34,839 bases of DNA from assembly GCA_024276375.1 (NCBI GenBank), contig JAJRXG010000134.1, forward strand, positions 1 through 34,839, given 5' to 3'. The stretch's first letter is position 1, and every line of letters starts with the position of its first letter. Positions 1 to 9,175 of the stretch are shown one piece after another. A program made the position numbers and the translations under genes. Below the pieces are notes generated by a model, which saw only the letters and a program-made list of their open reading frames with translations, ran no database searches and was not told where the DNA came from. Origin of the DNA: Bacteroidota bacterium (lineage in GTDB: Bacteria > Bacteroidota > Bacteroidia > Chitinophagales > Saprospiraceae).

Positions 1-31
1 AGATAGTTTTTAATTTAACAAAAATCACCCT

Positions 32-430
32 ATGAACTTACTTACTTTAGAAACTTCCATTCAACTATTGTGTCTTGCCATCCTGTCGATCCTCTTTCTT
101 CAGTCAGGATTCAACAAGGTTTTTGACTACAAGGGCAATCTGCAGTGGTTAAGAACTCATTTTGCTAAGTCTCCATTGAGCAGAAGTGTCGGCATTTTAT
201 TTCCCATCCTGACCACCATTGAGGTGGCAGCCGGATTGTTTTGTGCAGTAGGATTAGTGGTGCTGGTTATGAACGGTGACACAAGCATTGGTCTAATGGG
301 CGCACAGTTGGCAGCATTATCAATTGTGGTGTTGTTTTTTGGTCAACGCCTCGCTGAGGATTACGAAGGAGCTGCCAGCTTAATGCCATACTTCATCGTA
401 TGCCTTATCACTATTTATGCATTGGGATAG
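32..430 (+). CDS. DoxX-like small membrane protein
   Basis: 132-aa ORF with about four hydrophobic segments; FLQSGFNKVFDY near the N-terminus and PILTTIEVAAGL resemble DoxX family proteins. Confidence 0.7.
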   Translation: MNLLTLETSIQLLCLAILSILFLQSGFNKVFDYKGNLQWLRTHFAKSPLSRSVGILFPILTTIEVAAGLFCAVGLVVLVMNGDTSIGLMGAQLAALSIVVLFFGQRLAEDYEGAASLMPYFIVCLITIYALG

Positions 431-517
431 AAGCCGATCAATACACTCGGTATTTCGTCACAAATGGCTGCGTAGAGCTTACCTCATTATACGTGCTACC
501 GACTAAATTCTAAACCA

Positions 518-1897
518 TCATGCATCCTTATCCCCAACGACATTTTTTAAATCATCGATTGCCTCGGATATATCCTCTTGTACTTCCCTTTGTATATCTT
601 TGGTTTTTTCGACAATTTTATCCTTAATATCAGCTCCGGTATCCCCTATTTTAGATACTCCTGATTTTACATTTTGTGAGATATTGTCAGATACGTCACT
701 AACTTTTTTGATTGCTCCCTCTGCTATATCTCCGGCTTTGTCCGCTGCGGATTCTATTACATCCCCTGCTTTCTCCTTTATCCCAGCGCCCGTCTCGATT
801 ACTTTTGATGCCCCGTCCTTGACATTATCGACCAAATCTCCGGCAACATCCCCGACAGAATCGACAATATCACCGGCCTTTTCTTTTAGATTGTCCATGA
901 GTCCGGCTCCTGAACTGGCCAGCCCTCCCATTAATCCTCCAGCTTTCTTGGTGATATCCATCGCACCTTTTTTTATCTTCTTTGCGGTCTCTTTGCTACC
1001 TTGCTCAATCGAATCTACAATATCACTACCTTTTTCATCAATCTCTTCTACTATAGCATCATCGATCAATTCATTGCCGTCTCCATCACGATCCTCAAAT
1101 CCAGCAGCTTTACTGGATGTTTTTGGAGATTTATGCTCGGTTTTAGAGATTGTGATCCTGCCTTCTTGAGCACCATCATAGTCACCTTGAGCGTATTTCT
1201 CTGCTTTTGCAAAAAAGTCTCCTTTGTCTTCCAGAAGTGATCCTTTGTTCTCATCTAGAACATCCCTGAGATCTTTTTTGGGTTTTGATGATTCTCGGGC
1301 TTCTACTTCTTTGCCTTGGGCGATGACATCATCAATTTTTTCATTGAGATCTCCCATGAGATCTTCGGCCTTTTCAACCAATTTCTCTTTGGCTTCCAAT
1401 ACTTTGGATCCAAGGCTTTCGGTAAAGTCTTTGGCTTTATCCAAGTTTTCATTGTTCTCTCCAAGAATTTTTTCGCCAAGGGATTCCACAGCTTGACCTC
1501 CCTTGGTCAACAATTCTTCGCCTTTGGACAGGATAGATCCGCCTACTCTCTCAGTGCCTTCCACAATATTTTTTATAGTTTCATTCTTGTTGATCATTTT
1601 GGTTGTTCCTTCTGCTGAATGTAGGATTGCATCTCTAAGTCCCGAAGTTTTATCCGCAAGATCCTCCCCGAGATCACCTATTTTGTCCTTCAAAACATTG
1701 CCGATGTCGCCACTTTTGTCAAGCACTTCACTTCCCAATTCACTTGCAGATTCTTTAAGTCTTGATCCTATATCTGCACTTTTATCTATTAGGTCTTCTC
1801 CCATATCCTTTGCCATATCCAAGCCCTTATCCGCTGCTGATTTGGCTACTGAGGAAGAGACAAAAAACAGTTTTTTCAATTCACTGAATATTCCCAT
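518..1897 (-). CDS. Amphipathic-helix repeat protein (YtxH/LEA/apolipoprotein-like), cytosolic
   Basis: 459-aa ORF rich in K/D/E/A/G with recurring motifs such as DKxGDI, KxKAGDIxDS and ExAxDKAGDIAEGA; no signal peptide or clear TM segment. Confidence 0.7.
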   Translation of the reverse strand: MGIFSELKKLFFVSSSVAKSAADKGLDMAKDMGEDLIDKSADIGSRLKESASELGSEVLDKSGDIGNVLKDKIGDLGEDLADKTSGLRDAILHSAEGTTKMINKNETIKNIVEGTERVGGSILSKGEELLTKGGQAVESLGEKILGENNENLDKAKDFTESLGSKVLEAKEKLVEKAEDLMGDLNEKIDDVIAQGKEVEARESSKPKKDLRDVLDENKGSLLEDKGDFFAKAEKYAQGDYDGAQEGRITISKTEHKSPKTSSKAAGFEDRDGDGNELIDDAIVEEIDEKGSDIVDSIEQGSKETAKKIKKGAMDITKKAGGLMGGLASSGAGLMDNLKEKAGDIVDSVGDVAGDLVDNVKDGASKVIETGAGIKEKAGDVIESAADKAGDIAEGAIKKVSDVSDNISQNVKSGVSKIGDTGADIKDKIVEKTKDIQREVQEDISEAIDDLKNVVGDKDA

Positions 1898-2295
1898 TAT
1901 TATAACTTTATTGATTTTTAAAATTTAAAGGCATAAGTTACCTCCAAATTATGTATTAGGCAAATACTAAAGGATGATAACTATTATTTTCTCATTTGTG
2001 TAGGTATAACTTTCTTTGCATATTCTTCATTGTGTAGATGAGATAATATACCATTGATAGTCGTGTCATCAATTGACAGGTTATCGTCATCAGGATCCAA
2101 GTCTTACTATGTCAATCAACCATATTATGCCGTTAAAACATACCTTTATATTACTTTTTATGCCGTGGACTTGTGATTTCGTTCTATATGCAGAGCCTAT
2201 CATTTGACACCTCATGAATTGATGGAAGCTGTACATCTGCTCCTATTGGGAAATGAGAACGAGGCAAATCAAGGCGTGTCAACAGATTTATACCT

Positions 2296-3228
2296 ATGAC
2301 TTCTATACAAGAACAGATTCAGAACACCATTGAGGAAATCGTTCGCCTTGACAAGGCAGAAAAACAGCTGAGCATTACACAAGAATCCCTTGATACAGCA
2401 TATCAAGCTAAGGAAGACATGAATAAGCTACTTGACAAGGAGTTGAGAGATATTGAAAAGCTTGAGGGTTTTAGCACTAAGGCTATATTCTACAAAGTTC
2501 TTGGAAGCAAACAAGAACAAGTGGAAAAGGAACGGCAGGAATATCTAGAATTGGTGCTCAAGTCCGAAGATATCGACAATGAAATCCAGTTATTGGAATA
2601 TGAGGTAAATCTACTGGAAGCCAAGGTTGGATCCCGTGAAGAATTCGAAGCCAATCTCGAAAGACTAAAACTGGAGAGAGAAGCCGAAATCATTGAGACC
2701 GACCCCGGATTGAGATCTGCATTACTAAAAATCAGCAATCACCTTGAAAACCAATATTATCTAAAGCAAGAAATAGAAGAAGCCATTTAAGTAGGGAAAG
2801 TAGCACACAACCTCTTGCAGCAAGTCACCCGCCAATTATCACAAGTTCAAAATTGGGGACGTTGGCCATCTCAATCACATGGTCGGATGAGACGAGTGCA
2901 ACGTCGCAGCTCGATAGAACGAGCACGAAACCTTACCTTTCAAGTAAAACACTATCTGAATCTCTTTGATAAAGAACTGAAAGACATCGGACGTCGCTTG
3001 GAGATGCAAATAGACACATCCAGCTTTGCCAATTTTAGTGATTTTTTCTTCAACAATATCATCACAGATTGGATATTGAACCAGCAATTGGTAACAGCCA
3101 TTGGCGCTGCGGACAATGCTAGGAATTATGTCAACGAGATGCTTATTGACCTTCAAGCCGAATTGAACGAAGTACTCACCAATATCTCAGATAGTCGTCA
3201 AAATAGAGAGGAAATATTGTTAGGTTAA
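2296..3228 (+). pseudogene. Coiled-coil protein gene interrupted by one in-frame TAA (2788-2790)
   Basis: ORFs 2296..2790 and 2815..3228 are in the same frame. The only stop between them is TAA at 2788-2790; the bridging codons read TAA GTA GGG AAA GTA GCA CAC AAC CTC TTG CAG CAA (*VGKVAHNLLQQ). Helical composition continues across the stop. Confidence 0.6.
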
Positions 3229-3944
3229 AGTTTTTTAGCATTGATAATCGCTGTCAATTCATCTCGATAGTTTTTGCCGATGGGTATCATTTTTTTCTGA
3301 CCTTTCTCCTTCAATTCGACCATATTACCTTCTATGGCGCGGAGCTTGGTAAGGTTGAGTATGTAAGAGCGATGAATACGCTTAAACATAGATGAAGGTA
3401 GTTTGACCTCTAGGCTTTTCATAGTCTGCAAGGTAATCACTCGTCCTTCCTCCAACCGGATAATCACATAGTCTTTCAAGCCTTCAATATAGAGTATATC
3501 CTTGTAGAAGACTTTCATCATTTTTTTGTCACTCTTGACAAAAAAGAAATCCATAGCTGCATCCAAAGCATCTGTTGATCCACGGAGGTTTTTAAATTTG
3601 TCAATAGCTTTGTTGGAGGCCTTGAGAAAGCGTTCAAAACTAATGGGTTTTAACAGATAGTCTAGTGCCTCTAATTCAAATCCATCAACAGCATATTCGG
3701 CGTAAGCTGTAGTAAATATCGTCATCGGTGGATGTGTCAAGGATCTAAGAAATTCCATACCCGTCAGCTGGGGCATTTGAATGTCCAAAAACATGAGATC
3801 TACGTTTTTTTCGTTTAGAATCTGATTGGCCTCTATGGCATTGGAACAAGAAGCTAGTAATTTTAATTGGGGCGTATTGGCGATATGAACTTCAAGAATA
3901 TCGCGTGCCAAGGGCTCGTCGTCAACAATAATAGTATTGATCAT
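3225..3944 (-). CDS. LytTR-family response regulator (receiver + LytTR DNA-binding domain)
   Basis: IIVDDEPLARDILEVHI, DLMFLDIQMPQLTGMEFL and FTTAYAEYAVDGFELEALDYLLKPI are receiver motifs; FKRIHRSYILNLTKLRAIEGNMVEL is a LytTR motif. Confidence 0.93.
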   Translation of the reverse strand: MINTIIVDDEPLARDILEVHIANTPQLKLLASCSNAIEANQILNEKNVDLMFLDIQMPQLTGMEFLRSLTHPPMTIFTTAYAEYAVDGFELEALDYLLKPISFERFLKASNKAIDKFKNLRGSTDALDAAMDFFFVKSDKKMMKVFYKDILYIEGLKDYVIIRLEEGRVITLQTMKSLEVKLPSSMFKRIHRSYILNLTKLRAIEGNMVELKEKGQKKMIPIGKNYRDELTAIINAKKL

Positions 3945-5101
3945 GATGTATAGTTTACTGATTTAGTGTTATGCTTGTTTAATTTTTTTGATCTAGTTCC
4001 CTTTAGGGACAATGTTACCTTATACTTTGCCCCTTGATGTTCAGTTTTAAGATTAAACCGGTTGGGGTATAATATATTCAACCGTCTGCGTACATTGGTC
4101 AATCCGATACCGCCTACTTTCTTGTCTGAATAATTAGGTTTGAGACTATGACCGGGGACTCCATTGACAACTTGCAATACGATATCAGTTTCATTGATCT
4201 TGAGAATGATATTGATATATCCCGATTTCAACTCGTGATCAAGGCCATGCTTAAAACTATTCTCCAAGAAAGGGATAAACAATAGGGGTGCAATCTTATG
4301 TCCTTGCGGGTCTCCTATGATATCGATGGACATCTTGAAGTTTTCTCCATGACGGATTTGCTCGAGCTCTAGGTAGCTCCGGATAAACACGATCTCTTGT
4401 TGAAGAGAGATGGTTCTCTCGTTGCTTTCGTACAACATATATCGCATCATGTCGGACAATTTGAGAACGATCTCAGGAGCCTTATCGGATTTTTTCAAGG
4501 TAAGTGCGTATAAGCTGTTGAGCGTATTGAAGAAGAAGTGTGGGTTTATTTGATTTTTAAGAAATCGCAATTCGGATTTCAGGTTCTGCCGATGTAGATC
4601 CTTCCGCTCACGTTGATGCACCATCCAATCGTTGATGATTTGATATATAGATGACGAAAAAGCGACAAAAAAGATATTTAAGAAGTAGGCAGCATTATTG
4701 CGCAACGTAAATACTGCATCAAAAGGTGCTCTTTTGTAAGTGTGTATCATATAATGCATGATCACCTCCAATGGAGTCACAATAAAGCACATAAGAACTA
4801 ATGTAAAAAGATAAGTGTAGAGTCGATCCTTCTTGAGCAGTCTAGGAAAAAGGTAGTAAATATTGATGTTGACAACAACGATAAAAAAAATGAGACGGAT
4901 ACCATGCTTGATGAGTTTTTCTCCCAAGTCAGCATTGCCATCAGCGATGACTAGAAACAAGTAAAACACCACCCAAAAGAACAAATGATAGAGCAATCCT
5001 CGCTGAACCGCTTTCTCAAAAGTCTCATAAAAAGTATTGTTATTGTCTAATCCCGCAAACATTGGATTAAACTTAACTTTAAGAATAGACTTCGAGAACA
5101 A
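3941..5101 (-). CDS. LytS/YehU-type membrane sensor histidine kinase (His_kinase family)
   Basis: Multi-TM N-terminus, then LKNQINPHFFFNTLNSLYAL, the H-box of PF06580-type kinases; 4-bp overlap with the response regulator. The 5101 start is a TTG; an internal Met (MFAGLDNNN) may be the real start. Confidence 0.9.
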   Translation of the reverse strand: MFSKSILKVKFNPMFAGLDNNNTFYETFEKAVQRGLLYHLFFWVVFYLFLVIADGNADLGEKLIKHGIRLIFFIVVVNINIYYLFPRLLKKDRLYTYLFTLVLMCFIVTPLEVIMHYMIHTYKRAPFDAVFTLRNNAAYFLNIFFVAFSSSIYQIINDWMVHQRERKDLHRQNLKSELRFLKNQINPHFFFNTLNSLYALTLKKSDKAPEIVLKLSDMMRYMLYESNERTISLQQEIVFIRSYLELEQIRHGENFKMSIDIIGDPQGHKIAPLLFIPFLENSFKHGLDHELKSGYINIILKINETDIVLQVVNGVPGHSLKPNYSDKKVGGIGLTNVRRRLNILYPNRFNLKTEHQGAKYKVTLSLKGTRSKKLNKHNTKSVNYTS

Positions 5102-5183
5102 AAACAGATGAATTCTGTAATCAATTCGATCAAAGTTGTGTTATAGACGGTTTATGAAAATGCATTTTAGCATATTGTACTAT

Positions 5184-5212
5184 TGTTATCACTATTTTTG
5201 CCCGTGATAACA
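5184..5212. promoter_or_regulatory. 9-bp perfect inverted repeat around a TATTTTTG box (putative operator/promoter)
   Basis: TGTTATCAC-N11-GTGATAACA; the spacer contains TATTTTTG (5193-5200), matching the Bacteroidetes -7 consensus TAnnTTTG. Confidence 0.35.
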
Positions 5213-5325
5213 GCAATAGATTTTTCTATGATGCAGAATACAAAGCTGCGACCTCACGCGAACATAATTCATGCTTCGGGGGTTATTTTAACGACGTACA
5301 GATGTGTACCGGATTGCAGAGGTAA

Positions 5326-5486
5326 GTTACTATTCAGGTAGGCGTCATTTTGGCTAAAAGAAACACTTTCCTCGTCATATTTCCGCTATTTTTTTCGCCG
5401 TAGCGCTGCTATGCCTCAAAAAATAAGCGTCATCTGACGAAAAAATTGCCATTTTTTATCTCAAAAGCACCCTCCTGAATAGTAAC
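5326..5486 (+). mobile_element. MITE-like element, copy 1 (161 bp)
   Basis: GTTACTATTCAGGTAGG...CCTCCTGAATAGTAAC inverted ends; flanks agaggtaa / agaggtag (7/8 match); near-identical to copies at 14049, 16278 and 19390. Confidence 0.88.
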
Positions 5487-5534
5487 AGAGGTAGATGAGT
5501 TTTAATAAAAATCGAATGTTGTATAATTGTAACC

Positions 5535-6131
5535 ATGGGATATAGCAAAAAAGAAGAATACACAGAAGAAACGACGGAAGCGCTGATCAAAAGCTATGAA
5601 CGTATATTAATGGAAATAAATGAAGATCCCAATCGCGAAGGATTGACCAAGACTCCTGAACGTGCAGCTAAGGCGATTCAATTTTTAACACATGGATATG
5701 ATCAGGATGCAGAATCTATACTGAGAAGTGCTTTGTTTCAAGAGGACTATAGTGAGATGGTTATAGTCAAAGACATAGAACTGTACTCTTTATGTGAACA
5801 TCATATTTTGCCTTTTTTTGGCAAAGCACATATTGCTTATATTCCCAATGGATACGTAGTAGGGTTGAGCAAGATACCACGTATTGTCGATGTTTTTGCT
5901 CGCAGATTGCAAGTTCAAGAGCGACTGACCGATCAAATACTACATTGTATCAATGATACGCTACGCCCCTTGGGAGTGGCTGTTGTCATAGAAGCAGCCC
6001 ATATGTGCATGATGATGCGTGGTGTTCAGAAGCAAAATTCCCTGACAACGACATCTGCATTTATCGGTGAATTTCATAAAGAAGAAACGAGGAGTGAATT
6101 TCTTAATTTAATTAGTTCAAACTTGAGATAG
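5535..6131 (+). CDS. folE: GTP cyclohydrolase I
   Basis: [56 protein letters not shown] and [15 protein letters not shown] are FolE signature motifs. Confidence 0.97.
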   Translation: MGYSKKEEYTEETTEALIKSYERILMEINEDPNREGLTKTPERAAKAIQFLTHGYDQDAESILRSALFQEDYSEMVIVKDIELYSLCEHHILPFFGKAHIAYIPNGYVVGLSKIPRIVDVFARRLQVQERLTDQILHCINDTLRPLGVAVVIEAAHMCMMMRGVQKQNSLTTTSAFIGEFHKEETRSEFLNLISSNLR

Positions 6132-6136
6132 AGCAT

Positions 6137-7033
6137 ATGAGTAAAGCATTACTATTTCCGGGTCAAGCTGCCCAGTTTATTGGAATGGGCAGTACCCTCA
6201 GTCGGCATTCTGAGAAAGCCAGAGGCATTTTGGATACCGCTGATGATATTTTGGGATATCGCTTAAGTGAGATCATGCACCATGGCCCCGAAGAGCGCCT
6301 TAAAGAAACTATTTATACTCAACCTGCGGTGTTTGTTCACTCCTACCTCGTCTATCAGGAGCATAAGAAAGAATTGGATGTGAATGCTGTCGCAGGACAT
6401 TCATTGGGTGAGATTACCGCTTGTGTAGCTGCCGGTGTCTTGGGATTTGAAGATGGATTGAAGTTGGTTCAAGCAAGAGCCAACGCGATGCAGGATGCCT
6501 GTGTGTCCACCCCTTCCACAATGGCTGCAATACTTGGCATGGAAGATCGAGTGGTAGAAGAGATCTGTGCCGACATTGATGATGTTGTGGTTCCTGCCAA
6601 CTACAATTGCCCGGGACAGCTCGTAATTTCAGGATCAAAAACCGGTATCGCATCGGCGATTGAAGCATGCAAGGCAGCGGGAGCGCGCAGAGCCTTGGAA
6701 ATTCCTGTTGGTGGAGCCTTTCATTCGCCTATAATGGAACCGGCAGTAGAAGATTTTAAGATAGCCATAGAATCGATGCATTTTAGCGATGCTGAGGTCG
6801 CTGTATATCAGAATGTTGATGGGCTCCCACATTTTGATGCAAGGCAAATCAAAGCGAATCTCATACAGCAAATCACCCATCCAGTACTTTGGACGAAGAC
6901 AATCAACAACATGATAGCAGATGGAATCACTCATTTTGTTGAGGTCGGTGGCAAGGGCAAAGTACTCATGGGCATGTTGCGTAAAATTTCAAAAGAAATA
7001 GATGTAGAACTGTGGAAGGAAGAAGAAAAGTAG
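6137..7033 (+). CDS. fabD: Malonyl-CoA:ACP transacylase
   Basis: LLFPGQAAQFIGMG, AVAGHSLGEITA (GHSxG) and VGGAFHSPIMEPA. Confidence 0.95.
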   Translation: MSKALLFPGQAAQFIGMGSTLSRHSEKARGILDTADDILGYRLSEIMHHGPEERLKETIYTQPAVFVHSYLVYQEHKKELDVNAVAGHSLGEITACVAAGVLGFEDGLKLVQARANAMQDACVSTPSTMAAILGMEDRVVEEICADIDDVVVPANYNCPGQLVISGSKTGIASAIEACKAAGARRALEIPVGGAFHSPIMEPAVEDFKIAIESMHFSDAEVAVYQNVDGLPHFDARQIKANLIQQITHPVLWTKTINNMIADGITHFVEVGGKGKVLMGMLRKISKEIDVELWKEEEK

Positions 7034-7035
7034 AA

Positions 7036-7584
7036 ATGATCGCTCGAGGCAAACTCCTGCTGGCGGATCCTTATCTATATGATCCGCATTTTAAAAGATC
7101 CGTTGTTTTTATGACGGAATACAGTCCAAAAGAAGGTGCCGTTGGATTTATTCTCAATAAGCCCATCTCCATGAAAATCAATGAGTTAGTTAGTGATTTT
7201 CCAGAGATTAATTCGGCCGTTTACTACGGTGGTCCTGTAGCACCGGATACCTTGCACTACCTCCACGATGCAGGTGATATCGTGGATGGAAGTGTACATA
7301 TGGGCTCTGGTCTCTATTGGAGTGGTGATTATGAGAAACTGAAGTTCTTAATTCAATCCAAACTCATTCTCCCGCACAACATTAGATTCTATGTAGGCTA
7401 TTCCGGTTGGTCACCGGGTCAACTTGAGGACGAGCTAAAAAGTGGTTCTTGGGTGGTGACAGATATGGAAGCCAATTATATCTTTAAGACCCCATATCAT
7501 GAGTTATGGAGTGAGGCCATGAAGAATAAGGGAGGGCTCTATACTGTCATCGCGAAGATGCCCGATAGTTTTCTACTTAACTAA
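7036..7584 (+). CDS. YqgE/AlgH family protein
   Basis: GKLLLADPYLYDPHFKRSVVFMTEYSPKEGAVGFILNKP and YVGYSGWSPGQLEDELKSGSWVV. The tracked start at 7012 is a GTG inside fabD; ATG at 7036 is more likely. Confidence 0.9.
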   Translation: MIARGKLLLADPYLYDPHFKRSVVFMTEYSPKEGAVGFILNKPISMKINELVSDFPEINSAVYYGGPVAPDTLHYLHDAGDIVDGSVHMGSGLYWSGDYEKLKFLIQSKLILPHNIRFYVGYSGWSPGQLEDELKSGSWVVTDMEANYIFKTPYHELWSEAMKNKGGLYTVIAKMPDSFLLN

Positions 7585-7709
7585 TCCTTCTCCCGAGAAC
7601 TTCCTTTTATGAGTTTCATGCTTTCTAGTAACCTGAGATACTGCACTAAAGCTGCAAATCAAAAAACTTTCGACCCAATGTGCTGAGCGCACTACTGATA
7701 TACAACTCA

Positions 7710-8360
7710 CTACATACGCAGACTCACTTGGTGAACACCCGGAAGATACTCTCTTGAAATAATGTGCTTGATCGCCTCATATCCCGAACGGTCTGCTACA
7801 AAGTTGATGTCATGGAGATCGATAATAACTACCGGAAACGTAAGGATATTTTTAAAATACTCGAAGTAGGTATGCTGTATGGCCAGCAAATATTCCGGTT
7901 TGATGAGCTGTTCATATGCCCGACCCCTTTCCTTGATCATAAGCTCCAACTGATCTATGGATCTATGAAAATATACAAGAATATCAGGTTTAGGAAATGG
8001 ATTATTCAAAACTTGCCAGAGTTGTTGAAAAAGACGATACTCTTCATCCATAAGGTTGTTCTTGGCAAAAAGCAAAGATTTAACGAACGAATAATCCGCA
8101 ATGGTAAATTCTTGAAATAAGTCTCGGTTGAGCAATTTCTGCTGAAGTTGTTTGTACCGCTCAGTCATAAAGAACAATTCAACAGAGAAGGCATATCGTT
8201 CCTTATTCTTATAAAACAAGGGCAAGAAGGGATTGTCCTGAAATTCTTCGAGTATTAATTCGCAGTTAAATTCGGATCGAATCATCTGAACGAAGGTCGT
8301 TTTACCTGTTCCGATATTGCCTTCAACGCAAATATATTTGTATGGTATTGAAACACGCAT
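7710..8360 (-). CDS. Deoxynucleoside kinase family protein
   Basis: ICVEGNIGTGKTTFVQMI P-loop; LEEFQDNPFLPLFY and MTERYKQLQQ are dNK-type motifs. Confidence 0.9.
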   Translation of the reverse strand: MRVSIPYKYICVEGNIGTGKTTFVQMIRSEFNCELILEEFQDNPFLPLFYKNKERYAFSVELFFMTERYKQLQQKLLNRDLFQEFTIADYSFVKSLLFAKNNLMDEEYRLFQQLWQVLNNPFPKPDILVYFHRSIDQLELMIKERGRAYEQLIKPEYLLAIQHTYFEYFKNILTFPVVIIDLHDINFVADRSGYEAIKHIISREYLPGVHQVSLRM

Positions 8361-8369
8361 CCTTATTAT

Positions 8370-8870
8370 TCAACTTCTATACAGAACAGCTCCTCTGTCT
8401 ATGCACATATCTTTTAGTTCACTAATGGTACGTCCCGAAATCGGATGAACTAGATCTCCGGCGATTTCGGCTAAAGGTATTAAAACAAAATTTCTGTCCG
8501 TCATTCTTGGGTGAGGTATCGAAAGGTTTTTTTCTTTGATGATTCTGTTCTGATAGAGCAGGATATCCACATCGATAGTTCTTGGACCCCAATGCTCGGT
8601 TACCAGCTTGCCCATTCGATTTTCGATCAGTTGTGTTTTAACTAAGAGATCATGGGGTGTTAGCCCGGTCTGAACGATCAATGCTTGATTGACAAAGAGA
8701 TCTTGGTCTTCATTGCCCCAAGGACTGGTTTCATATACTTTGGACGCAAGTGATATTGTACCGATATGTATGGATATCAGAATTCGAGCTCTGCGCAGGT
8801 GGTCTCTTTTATCTCCCATATTAGATCCCAAGAGAAGTGCCACATGATATGTACGATTATGAAGGGACAT
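8370..8870 (-). CDS. folK: 2-amino-4-hydroxy-6-hydroxymethyldihydropteridine diphosphokinase
   Basis: LLGSNMGDKRDHLRRA and WGPRTIDVDILLYQNRII...IPHPRMTDRNFVLIPLAEI. Confidence 0.95.
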   Translation of the reverse strand: MSLHNRTYHVALLLGSNMGDKRDHLRRARILISIHIGTISLASKVYETSPWGNEDQDLFVNQALIVQTGLTPHDLLVKTQLIENRMGKLVTEHWGPRTIDVDILLYQNRIIKEKNLSIPHPRMTDRNFVLIPLAEIAGDLVHPISGRTISELKDMCIDRGAVLYRS

Positions 8871-8969
8871 ACTGAGATACGAACATATGAAGAATTTCTA
8901 TAATGCTAAATTTTAATGTTGTATGACATAGGGGATATCCAAGGTACGCTTGTCTTATCTATGGATTTT

Positions 8970-9104
8970 TTTATTATCCTCCTGTTTCATTGGACTTGAT
9001 TGACACTTGCATTAAAGGGATTAAGGAATGGTGATTAATTAAAGGAACTCAGGAGGAACCCCAAAAGAACCAATTGAACTATAAAGATAGTCAATGGTTT
9101 TTTT
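8970..9104 (+). ncRNA. Candidate small structured RNA ending in an intrinsic terminator (hypothetical)
   Basis: UCCUCCUG (8977-8984) pairs with CAGGAGGA (9050-9057); then a bulged ~13-bp hairpin (9068-9099) followed by T7 on the + strand, with no + strand CDS upstream. Confidence 0.3.
9068..9104 (+). terminator. Intrinsic terminator, orphan on + strand
   Basis: AACC(A)ATTG(A)ACTAT-AAAG-ATAGTCAATGGTT then a T run. Confidence 0.55.
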
Positions 9105-9120
9105 ACAGCTCTTTACGTTG

Positions 9121-9158
9121 GAAGGCCACATCACATACGTGTTGCGGCCTTCTTTTTT
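9121..9158 (+). terminator. Second tandem intrinsic terminator on + strand
   Basis: GAAGGCC (9121-9127) / GGCCTTC (9146-9152) stem followed by TTTTTT. Confidence 0.5.
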
Positions 9159-9175
9159 ATAATATGTAGCCGGCT

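Noticed and set aside
600-1928. Several + strand ORFs (600..1169, 1001..1240, 1224..1496, 1316..1618, 1503..1928) opposite the repeat protein
   Set aside because: They are antisense shadows of a biased-composition gene; Ser/Pro/Leu-rich translations with no domain character.
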